The notes beneath the pieces were generated by a model, which saw nothing but the letters and a program-made list of their open reading frames with translations, searched no databases and had not been told where the DNA came from. Source: Myroides albus (GTDB lineage Bacteria; Bacteroidota; Bacteroidia; Flavobacteriales; Flavobacteriaceae). From it: a stretch of DNA of 64,000 nt. A program made the translations under genes and the position numbers. Position 1 is the first letter of the stretch, and every line of letters starts with the position of its first letter. Positions 17,284-25,945 of this stretch are shown piece after piece. The stretch lies in the NCBI RefSeq assembly GCF_009711045.1, contig NZ_WMJX01000001.1, positions 1 to 64,000 of the forward strand. The letters run 5' to 3'.

Positions 17284-18163
17284 CTTCTTTTGTATTGAAG
17301 TTTTCAATTGCTTTGACTACTAAGGGTAGATAGACACTTTTGTAAATGACGTCACTTTCATCAACCAACGTTCCATCGGCATTGCATATATTGGGTGAAA
17401 TTATTTGATACCCATTTCTAAAGATTCTCTGTATGTAAACTTCTATGGCTACATACTCTTTGTGCTCCCCGTGTAGTATTCCATTTTTGTAGTTTACCTC
17501 TCTTTTTAGGTAACCATTTTTGTCAAAAACTTGTCGGAGTCCTTCTCTTTTATTGTGAAGGTAATACGCTGTTTCTTTGACAACTCCAGTTTTTGTATAG
17601 ATTACTTCAGGCCCTTCTTTGAGGTGGTTTTTGTATATTCTCTTAATAAAAACCTTTCCGTTATCATGATAATAGTATAGCTCCCCATCTAAGTTGTCAT
17701 TGATATAGGTAGCTTTTAGTTGCAAAATGCCCTTGTCGTATTTATTGTAAACACCATTTAGCATGTCGTTTTTATAGCTGTGTTCTCCTGTCAATTTACC
17801 ACTTGCTGTATATTGTTTAAAGATTCCGTCTTTAAGGCCTTTGATATACTTGCCTTGTTGCTCGATTTGTCCATTAGGAAAGTAGGTAGTTAGTTCACCG
17901 TTTAATATATTGTCTTTATACGTACCTTTATATTTGAGTTTTCCATTGCTGTAATACACTGTGTTTTCGCCTTCCTTAAGTCCATTTACCAAGGTTGTTT
18001 CTTCAGCTAATTGATCATTGGAAAAATAGGCTTTAAGCTTTCCGTTTAGCGGCTTATTCCCGTCGGCATAGACATAAGTCCCATTGACTAATTGAGCTTG
18101 ACTATGCATAGAGATTAGCAGAACAAGTAGAAAGAGTAAATATTGAATCTGTTGTTTTTTCAT
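17276..18163 (-). CDS. Exported YwqK-like (MORN-type repeat) protein, first of pair
   Basis: 295 aa. Sec signal peptide (QYLLFLLVLLISMHSQAQ) and about nine repeats of roughly 23 residues with the pattern YxNGKLKxxGxYKDNxLNGE. The C-terminal 60 residues lack the repeats (YIQRIFRNGYQIISPNICNA). It is paralogous to the downstream gene, and the two overlap, suggesting a local duplication. Likely periplasmic or outer-membrane associated; ligand unknown. A TACCTTTA -7-like element lies about 35 bp upstream on the minus strand. Confidence 0.85.
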   Translation of the reverse strand: MKKQQIQYLLFLLVLLISMHSQAQLVNGTYVYADGNKPLNGKLKAYFSNDQLAEETTLVNGLKEGENTVYYSNGKLKYKGTYKDNILNGELTTYFPNGQIEQQGKYIKGLKDGIFKQYTASGKLTGEHSYKNDMLNGVYNKYDKGILQLKATYINDNLDGELYYYHDNGKVFIKRIYKNHLKEGPEVIYTKTGVVKETAYYLHNKREGLRQVFDKNGYLKREVNYKNGILHGEHKEYVAIEVYIQRIFRNGYQIISPNICNADGTLVDESDVIYKSVYLPLVVKAIENFNTKEDE

Positions 18164-18468
18164 GTCAATTTTTAGTTAAGTAGAATGAACACCTTATAAA
18201 GGTAACTAATTTAATAAGTTGATTTTTAAAATAGTACAGCTTACTTTAATAGATAATCTACTATGTATTGACGTCAGCCACTGGATTTATTTATTGTCTT
18301 ATATTCCATAGTGGTTTGAGAATAGTTATCAGGTTTAAGGTCATTTGTTGTTTCGTTTTACTTCGCATTTCAAGAGGGTTGTCTTTAAGGTATTTGCTTT
18401 AGTTCTATTGAAATAGATTATTGTATGTAAATTTTTGTATTTTAGAAAACCAACAAAAAACTTTAATT
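18164..18468. other. Divergent intergenic gap
   Basis: About 305 bp between the divergent YwqK-like pair and the acyl-CoA ligase. It contains both promoters; no gene, hairpin or repeat stands out. Confidence 0.55.
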
Positions 18469-20082
18469 ATGAAAACAATATCTTATGTGCATGGGGCATC
18501 CTCTATTCCCTTGCTGGGCGAAACTATTGGCCAAAATCTAAAGCGAACCGTTGATAAATATCCAGATAAAGAAGCTGTGGTAAGTGTTTACCAGAATTAC
18601 AGGGCTACTTATCGCGAGTTTTATGAACAGACAACTCAGGTGGCCAAAAGTTTATTAGCAAAGGGAGTGATTAAGGGAGATCGCGTCGGTATTTGGGCAC
18701 CCAATTGTTATGAATGGGTTTTGATGCAGTATGCGACTGCGCGTATTGGTGTCATATTGGTAAATATTAACCCTGCTTATCGCGCGCATGAACTTGAATT
18801 TGCAATCAATCAATCCGAAGTATCTTTTATTGTATCAGCTGAAAGTTTTAAGTCAAGTGATTATCGAAAGATGATTTCTCTTGTTTTTGAAGATTGTCCA
18901 AGCTTGAGGGAGGTGGTTTTTTTAGGGGAAGAATGGACAGAATTTTTGAAGCAAGCAGACCATATTTTTGAAGAAGATTTTGTTCTAATTGAAGAATCAG
19001 TTCAGTTTAGTGAGGCTGTGAATATTCAGTATACTTCAGGGACAACTGGATTTCCCAAGGGAGTTACGCTAACACATCACAATATTCTAAACAATGGCTA
19101 TTTTATCGGTATTCGATTAAAGTACTCCGTAAAAGATAGGGTGTGTATTCCTGTTCCTTTTTACCATTGCTTTGGGATGGTTATTGGCAATTTGTGCTGT
19201 ATTGCTCATGGAGCAACCATTGTCATACCCAATGACGGATTTGATGCTAATAAAACGCTGCAAACCGTTCAAGATGAAAAGTGTACTTCTCTATATGGTG
19301 TGCCTACTATGTTTATCGCAGAACTGCAACTTCCCAATTTTAAGGATTATGATTTAAGTACCCTGCGTACGGGTGTTATGGCGGGGTCTTTATGCCCTGA
19401 AAGTATTATGAAGCGCGTTAAAAGTGAAATGCACATGGAAGAAGTGAGTATCTGTTACGGAATGACCGAAACTTCTCCAGTATCTACGCAAACGCATATT
19501 GGTATTGATATAAAGAAGCAAACGACTACCGTAGGTACTGTGCAGGATCACTTAGAAATCAAAATTGTAGATCCAGAAACAGGTAATATTCTCCCTCGAG
19601 GAGAAGCAGGAGAACTTTGTACTCGTGGATATTCTGTTATGTTGAAATATTGGAATAATAGGACTATGACTTCAGAAGTATTGGATGACAATAGGTGGAT
19701 GCACTCTGGGGATTTAGCGACAATGGATGAAGATGGGTATATCTCTATTACAGGGCGTATTAAAGACCTTATCATTCGCGGAGGGGAGAACATATCTCCG
19801 AAGTGGATTGAAGACTTCTTATACACTCATCCCGCTATTGCTGATGTACAAGTTATTGGTGTTCCAAGTGAAAAATATGGAGAGGAAATTATGGCTTGGG
19901 TTATACTCAAAGAAGGTCAAAGTGCAACTATGGATGAATTGAGAGCTTATTGTGATCAAAAGATTGCGCATTTTAGAATTCCAAAGTATTGGAAGTTTGT
20001 TACCGAATTTCCGATGACTATTTCTGGCAAAGTTAGAAAAGTAGAAATGAGACAAATAGCAATCGAAGAATTAGGTTTGTAG
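18469..20082 (+). CDS. AMP-binding acyl-CoA ligase (ACSF2-like)
   Basis: 537 aa from the ATG at 18469; the open frame extends to a TTG at 18421, which I reject because MKTISYVHGASSIPL is the normal start. It activates a fatty acid to acyl-AMP then acyl-CoA. The AMP-binding P-loop is YTSGTTGFPKGVTLTH, with YGMTET and the C-terminal GRIKDLIIRGGENISP and SGKVRKVEM motifs, including the catalytic lysine near the end. It is closest to the medium-chain acyl-CoA synthetase family ACSF2/FadD-like; the substrate length is not determinable. rpiB follows 49 bp downstream with its own promoter. Confidence 0.93.
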   Translation: MKTISYVHGASSIPLLGETIGQNLKRTVDKYPDKEAVVSVYQNYRATYREFYEQTTQVAKSLLAKGVIKGDRVGIWAPNCYEWVLMQYATARIGVILVNINPAYRAHELEFAINQSEVSFIVSAESFKSSDYRKMISLVFEDCPSLREVVFLGEEWTEFLKQADHIFEEDFVLIEESVQFSEAVNIQYTSGTTGFPKGVTLTHHNILNNGYFIGIRLKYSVKDRVCIPVPFYHCFGMVIGNLCCIAHGATIVIPNDGFDANKTLQTVQDEKCTSLYGVPTMFIAELQLPNFKDYDLSTLRTGVMAGSLCPESIMKRVKSEMHMEEVSICYGMTETSPVSTQTHIGIDIKKQTTTVGTVQDHLEIKIVDPETGNILPRGEAGELCTRGYSVMLKYWNNRTMTSEVLDDNRWMHSGDLATMDEDGYISITGRIKDLIIRGGENISPKWIEDFLYTHPAIADVQVIGVPSEKYGEEIMAWVILKEGQSATMDELRAYCDQKIAHFRIPKYWKFVTEFPMTISGKVRKVEMRQIAIEELGL

Positions 20083-20096
20083 AAGATAAAAAGTTT

Positions 20097-20104
20097 TAAC
20101 TTTG
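20097..20104 (+). promoter_or_regulatory. -7 promoter element of rpiB
   Basis: TAACTTTG matches TAnnTTTG, 27 bp upstream of the rpiB start. Confidence 0.55.
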
Positions 20105-20131
20105 TAGTGTATAATATAACACAACAATAAA

Positions 20132-20563
20132 ATGAAGATTTCTATAGGAAATGACCATGCAGGTCCAGCATATAAACAAGCAATTGTCAAGTATTTAGAA
20201 GAAAAAGGACATACAGTTACTAACTATGGGACTGATTCTTTTGATTCAGTAGATTATCCAGATTTTGCTCATAAGGTAGGTACTGATATTGATGAAGGCA
20301 AAGCTGATTTAGGTATCGTAATCTGCGGAAGTGGAAACGGTATAGCGATGACTGCTAATAAACATCAAGGTGTGCGTTGTGCTCTTTGTTGGACCAAAGA
20401 GATTGCTGAGTTAGCAAGACAGCATAACGATGCTAATGTGGTTAGTATTCCCGCTCGTTTTACGTCTATTGAACAAGCTATTGCAATTGTAGAAGCTTTC
20501 TTGAATACAGCTTTCGAAGGAGGAAGACATCAGAATAGAGTGAATAAAATTACTTGTGCCTAA
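20132..20563 (+). CDS. rpiB: Ribose-5-phosphate isomerase B
   Basis: 143 aa, normal length. It interconverts ribulose-5-phosphate and ribose-5-phosphate in the pentose phosphate pathway. The N-terminal IGNDHAG (family GSDHAG), DYPDFAHKV and the active-site CGSGNGIAM (Cys about residue 69) are present. No other pentose phosphate gene is adjacent. Ends at a strong terminator. Confidence 0.97.
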   Translation: MKISIGNDHAGPAYKQAIVKYLEEKGHTVTNYGTDSFDSVDYPDFAHKVGTDIDEGKADLGIVICGSGNGIAMTANKHQGVRCALCWTKEIAELARQHNDANVVSIPARFTSIEQAIAIVEAFLNTAFEGGRHQNRVNKITCA

Positions 20564-20583
20564 ACAAGTTTTAACAATATAGA

Positions 20584-20618
20584 AAAGTCCATAATGCTAA
20601 TTATGGACTTTTTTTTTT
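20584..20618 (+). terminator. rpiB terminator
   Basis: AAAGTCCATAA and TTATGGACTTT form an 11-bp stem, followed by a run of T. It may also serve the convergent flavodoxin-RidA gene. Confidence 0.92.
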
Positions 20619-20626
20619 GTATACTA

Positions 20627-21772
20627 TTACTCTATTTCGAAGATAGCTTGTATTTCTACCACAGAGTTGACCGGAACAGAAGTAGCACCCAGAGTACCTC
20701 TTGCATGTTTGCCCTTCTCTTCGAATATAGCTACAGATAAGTCTGATGCCACATTCATTAGATTAGCGTGCTGAGCGTAGTCAGGAGCCGTGTTGAATAT
20801 ACCTGTTAGCTGTACGGTTTTCTTTACTCTGTTGAGGTCACCATCTACAGCTAATTTAAGCACCGCGATTACATTTAGCATCGTCTGTTCAGTCGCTTGC
20901 TTTGCTTGTTCTTCTGTGACATCTACACCTACCTTACCAGGATATAATACTTTACCCTCTTTTAAGGCTACCTGATTGATGAATATTAGATTTCCACTGC
21001 GTGAGTAAGGCGTGTAGTTTCCCACAGGATTTGGCGCTACAGGTAGTATGATGTTTTTTTGTTTAAGCGTGGTTTCTACATCAGTGACTACTTGTTTAGG
21101 CGTCATTTCTTCTTTCTTTTGAAAAGTTCCTTTTAAGGCTTTGGCAACTTTAGCGAAGTTTTGACCTTGCGTATAAGCGATTAGCAGTTCGCTTTCGCTG
21201 GGACGTTGTACCGTTTTGTTTGAAGCAAGGCTACTGGCTCCCAAGACGCTATTGCCTTGAGGGATGCTATTATCCAGCTTCTCCGTAGCTCTGATGCCAT
21301 TCGGTACGAGTATCATCCCATGTACTGCTAAGCTGTTCCAAAACGACTGTAATGCGAGCTCCTTCCCTGCTCCGCTACCAGCAGACATAAATACGGCTGT
21401 AGGTATTCCCTCCAGAGCATGAGCAGTCCACAGATCTACAGTCTTCGCGAGAAAGGCACTCATCGGAGTACTGATGTTACCAAAGTACACAGGAGATCCC
21501 CATACGATGCCATCATAAGTCGGTAGCTCCTCAGGAGTAGCTATCTGTAGATCATGTAACAGTGCATTTGCTGAAGGTTGTACTATTTTTATAGTCGCCT
21601 CTGTGTGAGGGTTGCTTTCTATTCCCTTAGCGATTTCTTGTGCCATTCTATACGTACCACCTGTATCAGAGTGGATAAGTACTAATATTTTGGTTAGGGT
21701 ATCTTTTGCCATGATCTGTGTCGTTGTGAAGAATAGTGTACAAGTGATTAGTGCAGTATATAATGCTTTCAT
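20627..21772 (-). CDS. Exported flavodoxin (WrbA-like)-RidA fusion protein
   Basis: 381 aa. Signal peptide (LYTALITCTLFFTTTQIMA) first. Residues about 28-225 are a flavodoxin-like fold: LVLIHSDTGGTYRMAQEIAKG at the FMN phosphate loop and YDGIVWGSPVYFGNIS, as in WrbA NAD(P)H:quinone oxidoreductases. Residues about 245-381 are a Rid (YjgF) domain ending KHARGTLGATSVPVNSVVEIQAIFEIE, where the Arg matches the substrate-binding Arg of RidA. The family would reduce quinones and hydrolyse reactive imines respectively. Fusion plus export is unusual. Divergent from an AraC regulator with a TACCTTTG -7 element (21796-21803). Confidence 0.9.
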   Translation of the reverse strand: MKALYTALITCTLFFTTTQIMAKDTLTKILVLIHSDTGGTYRMAQEIAKGIESNPHTEATIKIVQPSANALLHDLQIATPEELPTYDGIVWGSPVYFGNISTPMSAFLAKTVDLWTAHALEGIPTAVFMSAGSGAGKELALQSFWNSLAVHGMILVPNGIRATEKLDNSIPQGNSVLGASSLASNKTVQRPSESELLIAYTQGQNFAKVAKALKGTFQKKEEMTPKQVVTDVETTLKQKNIILPVAPNPVGNYTPYSRSGNLIFINQVALKEGKVLYPGKVGVDVTEEQAKQATEQTMLNVIAVLKLAVDGDLNRVKKTVQLTGIFNTAPDYAQHANLMNVASDLSVAIFEEKGKHARGTLGATSVPVNSVVEIQAIFEIE

Positions 21773-21795
21773 ATTAATTATTTAAAGTATAATCA

Positions 21796-21827
21796 CAAAG
21801 GTATACTTGCAGTTTATATTATATTTG
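21796..21827. promoter_or_regulatory. Divergent promoters, flavodoxin-RidA and araC-type gene
   Basis: The 66-bp gap holds TACCTTTG on minus (21796-21803) for the fusion gene and TATATTTG on plus (21820-21827) for the regulator. The two -7 elements are 16 bp apart, so the promoters overlap and could be jointly controlled. Confidence 0.6.
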
Positions 21828-21838
21828 TCAAAAAATAT

Positions 21839-22639
21839 ATGCAAAACGCCAATATCAAATGTGGATTGACCGAGAAACTCTTAGGAGTATATGATGATAC
21901 TAATGAGGTACAGGCGTATGTATGGTATGAAGACAACTTCGTTCACGATGAGTATCAGCACGCTCATCAGCGATATCAGCTCACCTACGTAGAACAGGGC
22001 TATCAGTACCTTCATGTAGATAACTGTATCTATCTAGTCCCTCAGTATCACATAGCATGGATACCTTCAGGACAGCAGCACGCTACTACCTCTACAGCGA
22101 AGGATATCAACCTAAAAGTACTGTTGTATAAAGAGGTGCCAGCTGACTCATTCTATGATCAAGTGCACATCTTCCCTGCTCCTACTGTGCTGAGGGAGAT
22201 GCTACAGTATGTGACGAAGTGGAATAGAGTAATCGAGACAGAATTAGAGAAAGAACAGTTCTTACAGGCTATTCTTATGAGTTTAAAATCGTTCTGTGAA
22301 GAGAATCAATCGCTCCAATTACCTATTCCTACCGATCATAGGTTAATACCTGTATGCACGTATATCAATGAGCATCTTACCTCAACGCTTGACTTAGATG
22401 AACTAGCCAGTATCTCTACCATGTCTGTGCGCAATCTACAGCGCCTGTTCAAACTGGAGACAGGTATCACTCTACAGAAATACCTTCAGATCATCCGCAT
22501 CTTGAAGAGTATAGAGCTAATAGATACAAGAGAATTTACCTTGAGTGAAATCGCTTTTAAAGTAGGTTATAAGAGCTTAGTGGCTTTTAGAAACTCCTAT
22601 TTTGACATAGTGAAAGTATATCCTAAAATTAAAAAATAA
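21839..22639 (+). CDS. AraC family transcriptional regulator
   Basis: 266 aa. The N-terminal half looks like a cupin sensor (HQRYQLTYVEQGYQYLHVD, then VPQYHIAWIPSGQQHAT). The C-terminal half has two helix-turn-helix motifs: LDELASISTMSVRNLQRLFKLETG and FTLSEIAFKVGYKSLVAFRNSY. It starts at ATG 21839, divergent from the flavodoxin-RidA gene, which is its likely target. It could also control the orphan gene downstream. The inducer is unknown. Confidence 0.93.
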   Translation: MQNANIKCGLTEKLLGVYDDTNEVQAYVWYEDNFVHDEYQHAHQRYQLTYVEQGYQYLHVDNCIYLVPQYHIAWIPSGQQHATTSTAKDINLKVLLYKEVPADSFYDQVHIFPAPTVLREMLQYVTKWNRVIETELEKEQFLQAILMSLKSFCEENQSLQLPIPTDHRLIPVCTYINEHLTSTLDLDELASISTMSVRNLQRLFKLETGITLQKYLQIIRILKSIELIDTREFTLSEIAFKVGYKSLVAFRNSYFDIVKVYPKIKK

Positions 22640-22679
22640 GGGTATACACCCCTGACAAAAGGTTGTCACTACCCTACTC

Positions 22680-22687
22680 TACCTTTG
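22680..22687 (+). promoter_or_regulatory. -7 promoter element of orphan gene at 22713
   Basis: TACCTTTG lies 25 bp upstream of the start. TTG at 22663 is only 14 bp upstream, shorter than the usual spacer. Confidence 0.5.
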
Positions 22688-22712
22688 CTCCATAATCTTA
22701 ACAATATACAGA

Positions 22713-23342
22713 ATGATACGAGTAAGTAATGCACCAGTGTGTGCGATGGAGTTCACCAGTTTTAGAAAGAAAACCACAGTAAATGATGACGAATTATTAG
22801 TTGCAGTAGCCCGATTTGAGCGTCAATTGGCGCAGGTAGAAGGTATTGTCTATCATACCTTGGTTCGCAACTATGATAACGAGTATGCTAATGTGCTGTT
22901 CGCTACTTCTATGGAGGTGATTAAGACCTTAGAAACAGTGATAGGAAACACCAAAGAAACCCAAGACTTCTTCAGTATGGTAGACATGAGTACTGTGCAG
23001 GTAGAGTATCACCAGATAAACAAGTTTAATTTCACAGTGCCTTCCTACTTTGGTTGTATAGAGAATGGTAAGTTTTCTCTTAAAGATACTACTCAAGCCT
23101 CTACTCTATTATCTGTCTCGGATGCTGTAGAACAAGCTTATCTCAAAGCTTTTGACAACACTAAAGGACACTTTATCTCCACTCGTGGCGATAACCAATA
23201 TGCCGAAATCGTATTAGGTCAAACCTTTGGCAATACGAAGGAGATTTGCTACGGTTATTTTGGGAATGAAGCTTGCCTTTCTCTTCTTGGTTTAATCGAC
23301 GAGAGCAGTATGAATCTTGGTTTTTGGTATGTGGTTGGATAA
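22713..23342 (+). CDS. Hypothetical protein, possible ferredoxin-like fold
   Basis: 209 aa. No family is recognised. The N-terminal 75 residues (FRKKTTVNDDELLVAVARFE, then QVEGIVYHTLVRN and ANVLFATSMEVIKTL) have the beta-alpha-beta-beta layout of dimeric ferredoxin-like (antibiotic biosynthesis monooxygenase) domains, but this is a pattern guess. No signal peptide, no membrane segment. It follows the AraC gene in the same direction with its own -7 element, so it could belong to the same regulon. Confidence 0.6.
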   Translation: MIRVSNAPVCAMEFTSFRKKTTVNDDELLVAVARFERQLAQVEGIVYHTLVRNYDNEYANVLFATSMEVIKTLETVIGNTKETQDFFSMVDMSTVQVEYHQINKFNFTVPSYFGCIENGKFSLKDTTQASTLLSVSDAVEQAYLKAFDNTKGHFISTRGDNQYAEIVLGQTFGNTKEICYGYFGNEACLSLLGLIDESSMNLGFWYVVG

Positions 23343-23689
23343 GTGAAATTAAACTACTTAATTATTTGATTATTGACTGACATAGAGCTATTTAACTGTC
23401 GCTGACTAAATGAGGTTGTCACTGTCAATATCTGTATAAGAAAGGCCAATTTAAGAGAAAAAGCTAAGAATCTGTTTAAGTACAAATTGTCTTAGAATAA
23501 AATCAGTATTTCATTTTTGTATCCCTACGATTGAGGTGGTCGGCTTGTGGTCGGTATTTGATAGGCATCTGGTCGGCTTAAAACATCGCAAAATAGCCTA
23601 TCACTACCCTATCATCTACTAATCATCTACCGATAAGATGGAATAGTCTTTGTGCAACTTTATAGTACCAACCTATAAAACAAAAAATT
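23343..23689. other. Intergenic gap with a GGTGGTCGGC element
   Basis: 347 bp without a gene. The right part (about 23534-23630) holds the GGTGGTCGGC element described separately. The left part is AT-rich without hairpin terminators. Confidence 0.6.
23534..23630 (+). repeat. Dispersed intergenic element, copy A
   Basis: The segment contains GGTGGTCGGCTTGTGGTCGG, another GGTCGGCTT copy at about 23571, and ends with TATCACTACCCTATCATC then TACTAATCATCTACC. A related segment lies at about 59445-59532 on the minus strand with the same start and the same tail type. It precedes the orphan gene at 23690 by about 60 bp. Nature unknown; it may be regulatory or a small mobile repeat. Confidence 0.6.
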
Positions 23690-24427
23690 ATGGCAAAGAT
23701 GTCACCAAAGGGAAAAATTACAGGAGTAAGTGGTCCTGTGTATTTTAGGTCTTTAAACAATGTGCAGATTGTACAAAGTAGGCCTAATCGCTCAAAACAA
23801 GACAAGGGCAAGAATCCTTCCGCTAAGCTGTTTAAGCACACGGCACAGAGCCTGAAACACATACGTAAGCATGTCGAATACTTCTTGGGGATGAGGTATG
23901 AGTCTACTGCTCATCTGCGATTGATGGGGCTTGTGATGACGGCCTTGCGCAAGAATACTGTACTACTGATAGCAGAGACTACACTATACAATACTTCTAT
24001 TGCTGAGGTAGTCGGATTTGAATGGAATACAGCTAAGCTATTTACAGATACCTTCTTGGTAGATATAGCTGTAGAGGAGTTGGAAAATAAGGAGATAACT
24101 GTATCGGTGTCTCCTTTTATCCCGATAGAACAGGTGGACTTCCCTCCTATGTGTACACATGCAAGTTTGCGTATCGAAGGATTTTTCATGGCTGAGAATG
24201 ACGAGATACTTAGTAAGCAAACAGGCACATTATCTATTGATTTCAAAAAGAGTGATGAGGTGGTCAGTCCTCAAACGCTATCTGTACTGATTCCCAATCG
24301 GGATTGTCTAAAGATGATGGTAGCTGAGATACAGTTCTTCTACCCGATTAACAACAATCCTGATCAATTGACACTGTACAACTCTAAGGCTTTTAATCCG
24401 AGTGTAGTGGTATATGTGGGGAAATGA
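23690..24427 (+). CDS. Hypothetical protein, DUF6266-like N-terminus
   Basis: 245 aa, no signal peptide. The basic N-terminus (MAKMSPKGKITGVSGPVYFR then IVQSRPNRSKQDKGKNPSA) has the layout of DUF6266 proteins (G-x-SGxVG, RSxPxRS), a Bacteroidota family of unknown function; the rest looks beta-rich. Family assignment is tentative and from memory. It lies downstream of the dispersed GGTGGTCGGC element. No phage structural neighbours were seen. Confidence 0.6.
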   Translation: MAKMSPKGKITGVSGPVYFRSLNNVQIVQSRPNRSKQDKGKNPSAKLFKHTAQSLKHIRKHVEYFLGMRYESTAHLRLMGLVMTALRKNTVLLIAETTLYNTSIAEVVGFEWNTAKLFTDTFLVDIAVEELENKEITVSVSPFIPIEQVDFPPMCTHASLRIEGFFMAENDEILSKQTGTLSIDFKKSDEVVSPQTLSVLIPNRDCLKMMVAEIQFFYPINNNPDQLTLYNSKAFNPSVVVYVGK

Positions 24428-24653
24428 GGGTATCTTTAGCTACGCAAAAAGCTAAAGTATAGAGATGAGAATGTATCTATGTATTAATAATCAAATGGGT
24501 AACATAGTAGGAATAATAACCTGCTATGAGTGTACTAAATGTGACGTAGAGATGCATAGTTATTTGATGTATATAGTTGCAGATGTGGAAATATCTCGGT
24601 AAATGCTAAAATAGCAAGGGTAAGGATAATTGTAAGATTTTTGAAGAGTAAAA

Positions 24654-24992
24654 ATGGTTATGGAAAGAGAATTTAGGTTAGATGTTGTTTTGGAAGAAGA
24701 ATCGTTGGATTTTACTACCATTGTAAACCAAATAACAAATGCTTTTGATATAGAGTTAACTGTAAAGAATCACAAAGGTAGATTGTTGGGAAAAGGGGTA
24801 TGGGACGAAAGATACAGTTTTCAATTGGAAGATAAGTACGATGACTTATTTGGAGATCACGATCTCTTTTTTGAAATGGGGATAAAGTTTAGTGCTACTG
24901 TGGATGACTGTATCACTATACAACAAAAAGTACTGAGGAGATTGGATGAGTATAATATAGCTTGGAATAGGGTAATGTTGATAAAGTATTGA
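24654..24992 (+). CDS. Small hypothetical protein
   Basis: 112 aa, acidic, without signal peptide or membrane segment. The start is ATG 24654, with another in-frame ATG two codons later. The EFRLDVVLEEESLDFTTIVNQI opening and the predicted alpha/beta layout do not match a family I know. It follows the gene at 23690 after a 226-bp gap that shows nothing of note. Confidence 0.55.
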   Translation: MVMEREFRLDVVLEEESLDFTTIVNQITNAFDIELTVKNHKGRLLGKGVWDERYSFQLEDKYDDLFGDHDLFFEMGIKFSATVDDCITIQQKVLRRLDEYNIAWNRVMLIKY

Positions 24993-25165
24993 GTTAGTTT
25001 TCGTTTATTGAAAAAATGTTTTATTTTAGAGTAAACAAAAAAATATAAGTATGAAAAGGTCTTCATTGGAGGATTTGGAGGTAGTTGTTTAGTTACAATT
25101 ATAGTAGATTCAATTAATAACGTAGATTAGTTCTTGGGAAGTTTCTACAAAAAGATGTTTTAATT

Positions 25166-25276
25166 ATGAAGAATCGCAAGTATTTAGCTATCGGGTTTGG
25201 AGTATGTATCTTGATATACTTGATAGATCACTCAGATCGATTTTTAGAAGGTGTAAGAGACGCATTGTCTTTATAA
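25166..25276 (+). CDS. Candidate 36-aa membrane microprotein
   Basis: A short frame beginning MKNRKYLAIGFGVCILIYLI and continuing DHSDRFLEGVRDALSL. A basic N-terminus followed by a 14-residue hydrophobic stretch suggests a single-pass membrane peptide. A GC-richer hairpin (25283-25319) lies just downstream. No promoter is evident, so this is only a candidate. The preceding stretch (24993-25165) contains no other credible gene. Confidence 0.35.
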   Translation: MKNRKYLAIGFGVCILIYLIDHSDRFLEGVRDALSL

Positions 25277-25351
25277 ATAAATATACCCTACAAGCTATGT
25301 TATATTGCTTGTGGGGTACTTATAGCAAATCTGTAATATCGTTTTGGTGTA

Positions 25352-25945
25352 TTACTTATAATAAGTTAAGAACTCCTCTATAAGGTATGGAGGGTTGGCT
25401 TGTTTTGTCCAACTTAAGGGTAGATCATAGTACTCTAATTCGTGGATAATAACAGGTATGTCTTTGCCTAATTTCTCTTTTAATAGATTGGATTGATGTA
25501 GCTCTTGTACTATAGAAATAATCACTTCCATAAAAGCTTTCTGAACTTGTTCGTCTTTCGCACAAATAGCTCTATAGGCGGTATCATCGCCTTCTTCTTC
25601 TAAATCCTCTGCTTCCTCCTGCTCATCGTCAGTATAATACCATCCAGAGTCTTTGATAAACTGCTGTAAAACGTTGTCTTCACCACCTAATGTCTCTATC
25701 TCGTCTTGCAACCAAAAGGCAAAGTTCCACTTCGCTTCCATCGTATCACTGGCATTGTTTTGCTCAGCGATTACTTGAGATGCTGTGTTGTAACTGATAT
25801 AGATAACAGGGCATCTCGGGTCATCATTATCATTGTCCTTCCAAAAAGATAGTGCGTATATATCTTCCATTTTCTCATTAGCTATTGCTGCTATTGCTCT
25901 TTCTACTTTTTTAAATAAATATGTATATAGTTTTGCTCTATCCAT
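25352..25945 (-). CDS. Hypothetical protein, possibly DUF4303-like
   Basis: 197 aa, acidic, soluble. The N-terminal YTYLFKKVERAIAAIANEK, then EDIYALSFWKDNDNDDPRC resembles DUF4303-type proteins that sit in polymorphic-toxin immunity neighbourhoods, but I am unsure of the match. A very acidic linker (EQEEAEDLEEEGDD) is in the middle. Single gene, with a gap of about 90 bp after the DUF4846 gene. Confidence 0.6.
   Translation of the reverse strand: MDRAKLYTYLFKKVERAIAAIANEKMEDIYALSFWKDNDNDDPRCPVIYISYNTASQVIAEQNNASDTMEAKWNFAFWLQDEIETLGGEDNVLQQFIKDSGWYYTDDEQEEAEDLEEEGDDTAYRAICAKDEQVQKAFMEVIISIVQELHQSNLLKEKLGKDIPVIIHELEYYDLPLSWTKQANPPYLIEEFLTYYK

Noticed and set aside
24976..24984. TGTTGATAA, an isolated copy of the origin box
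   Set aside because: A single copy in AT-rich DNA is expected by chance; only the cluster at 5.1-5.45 kb is meaningful.
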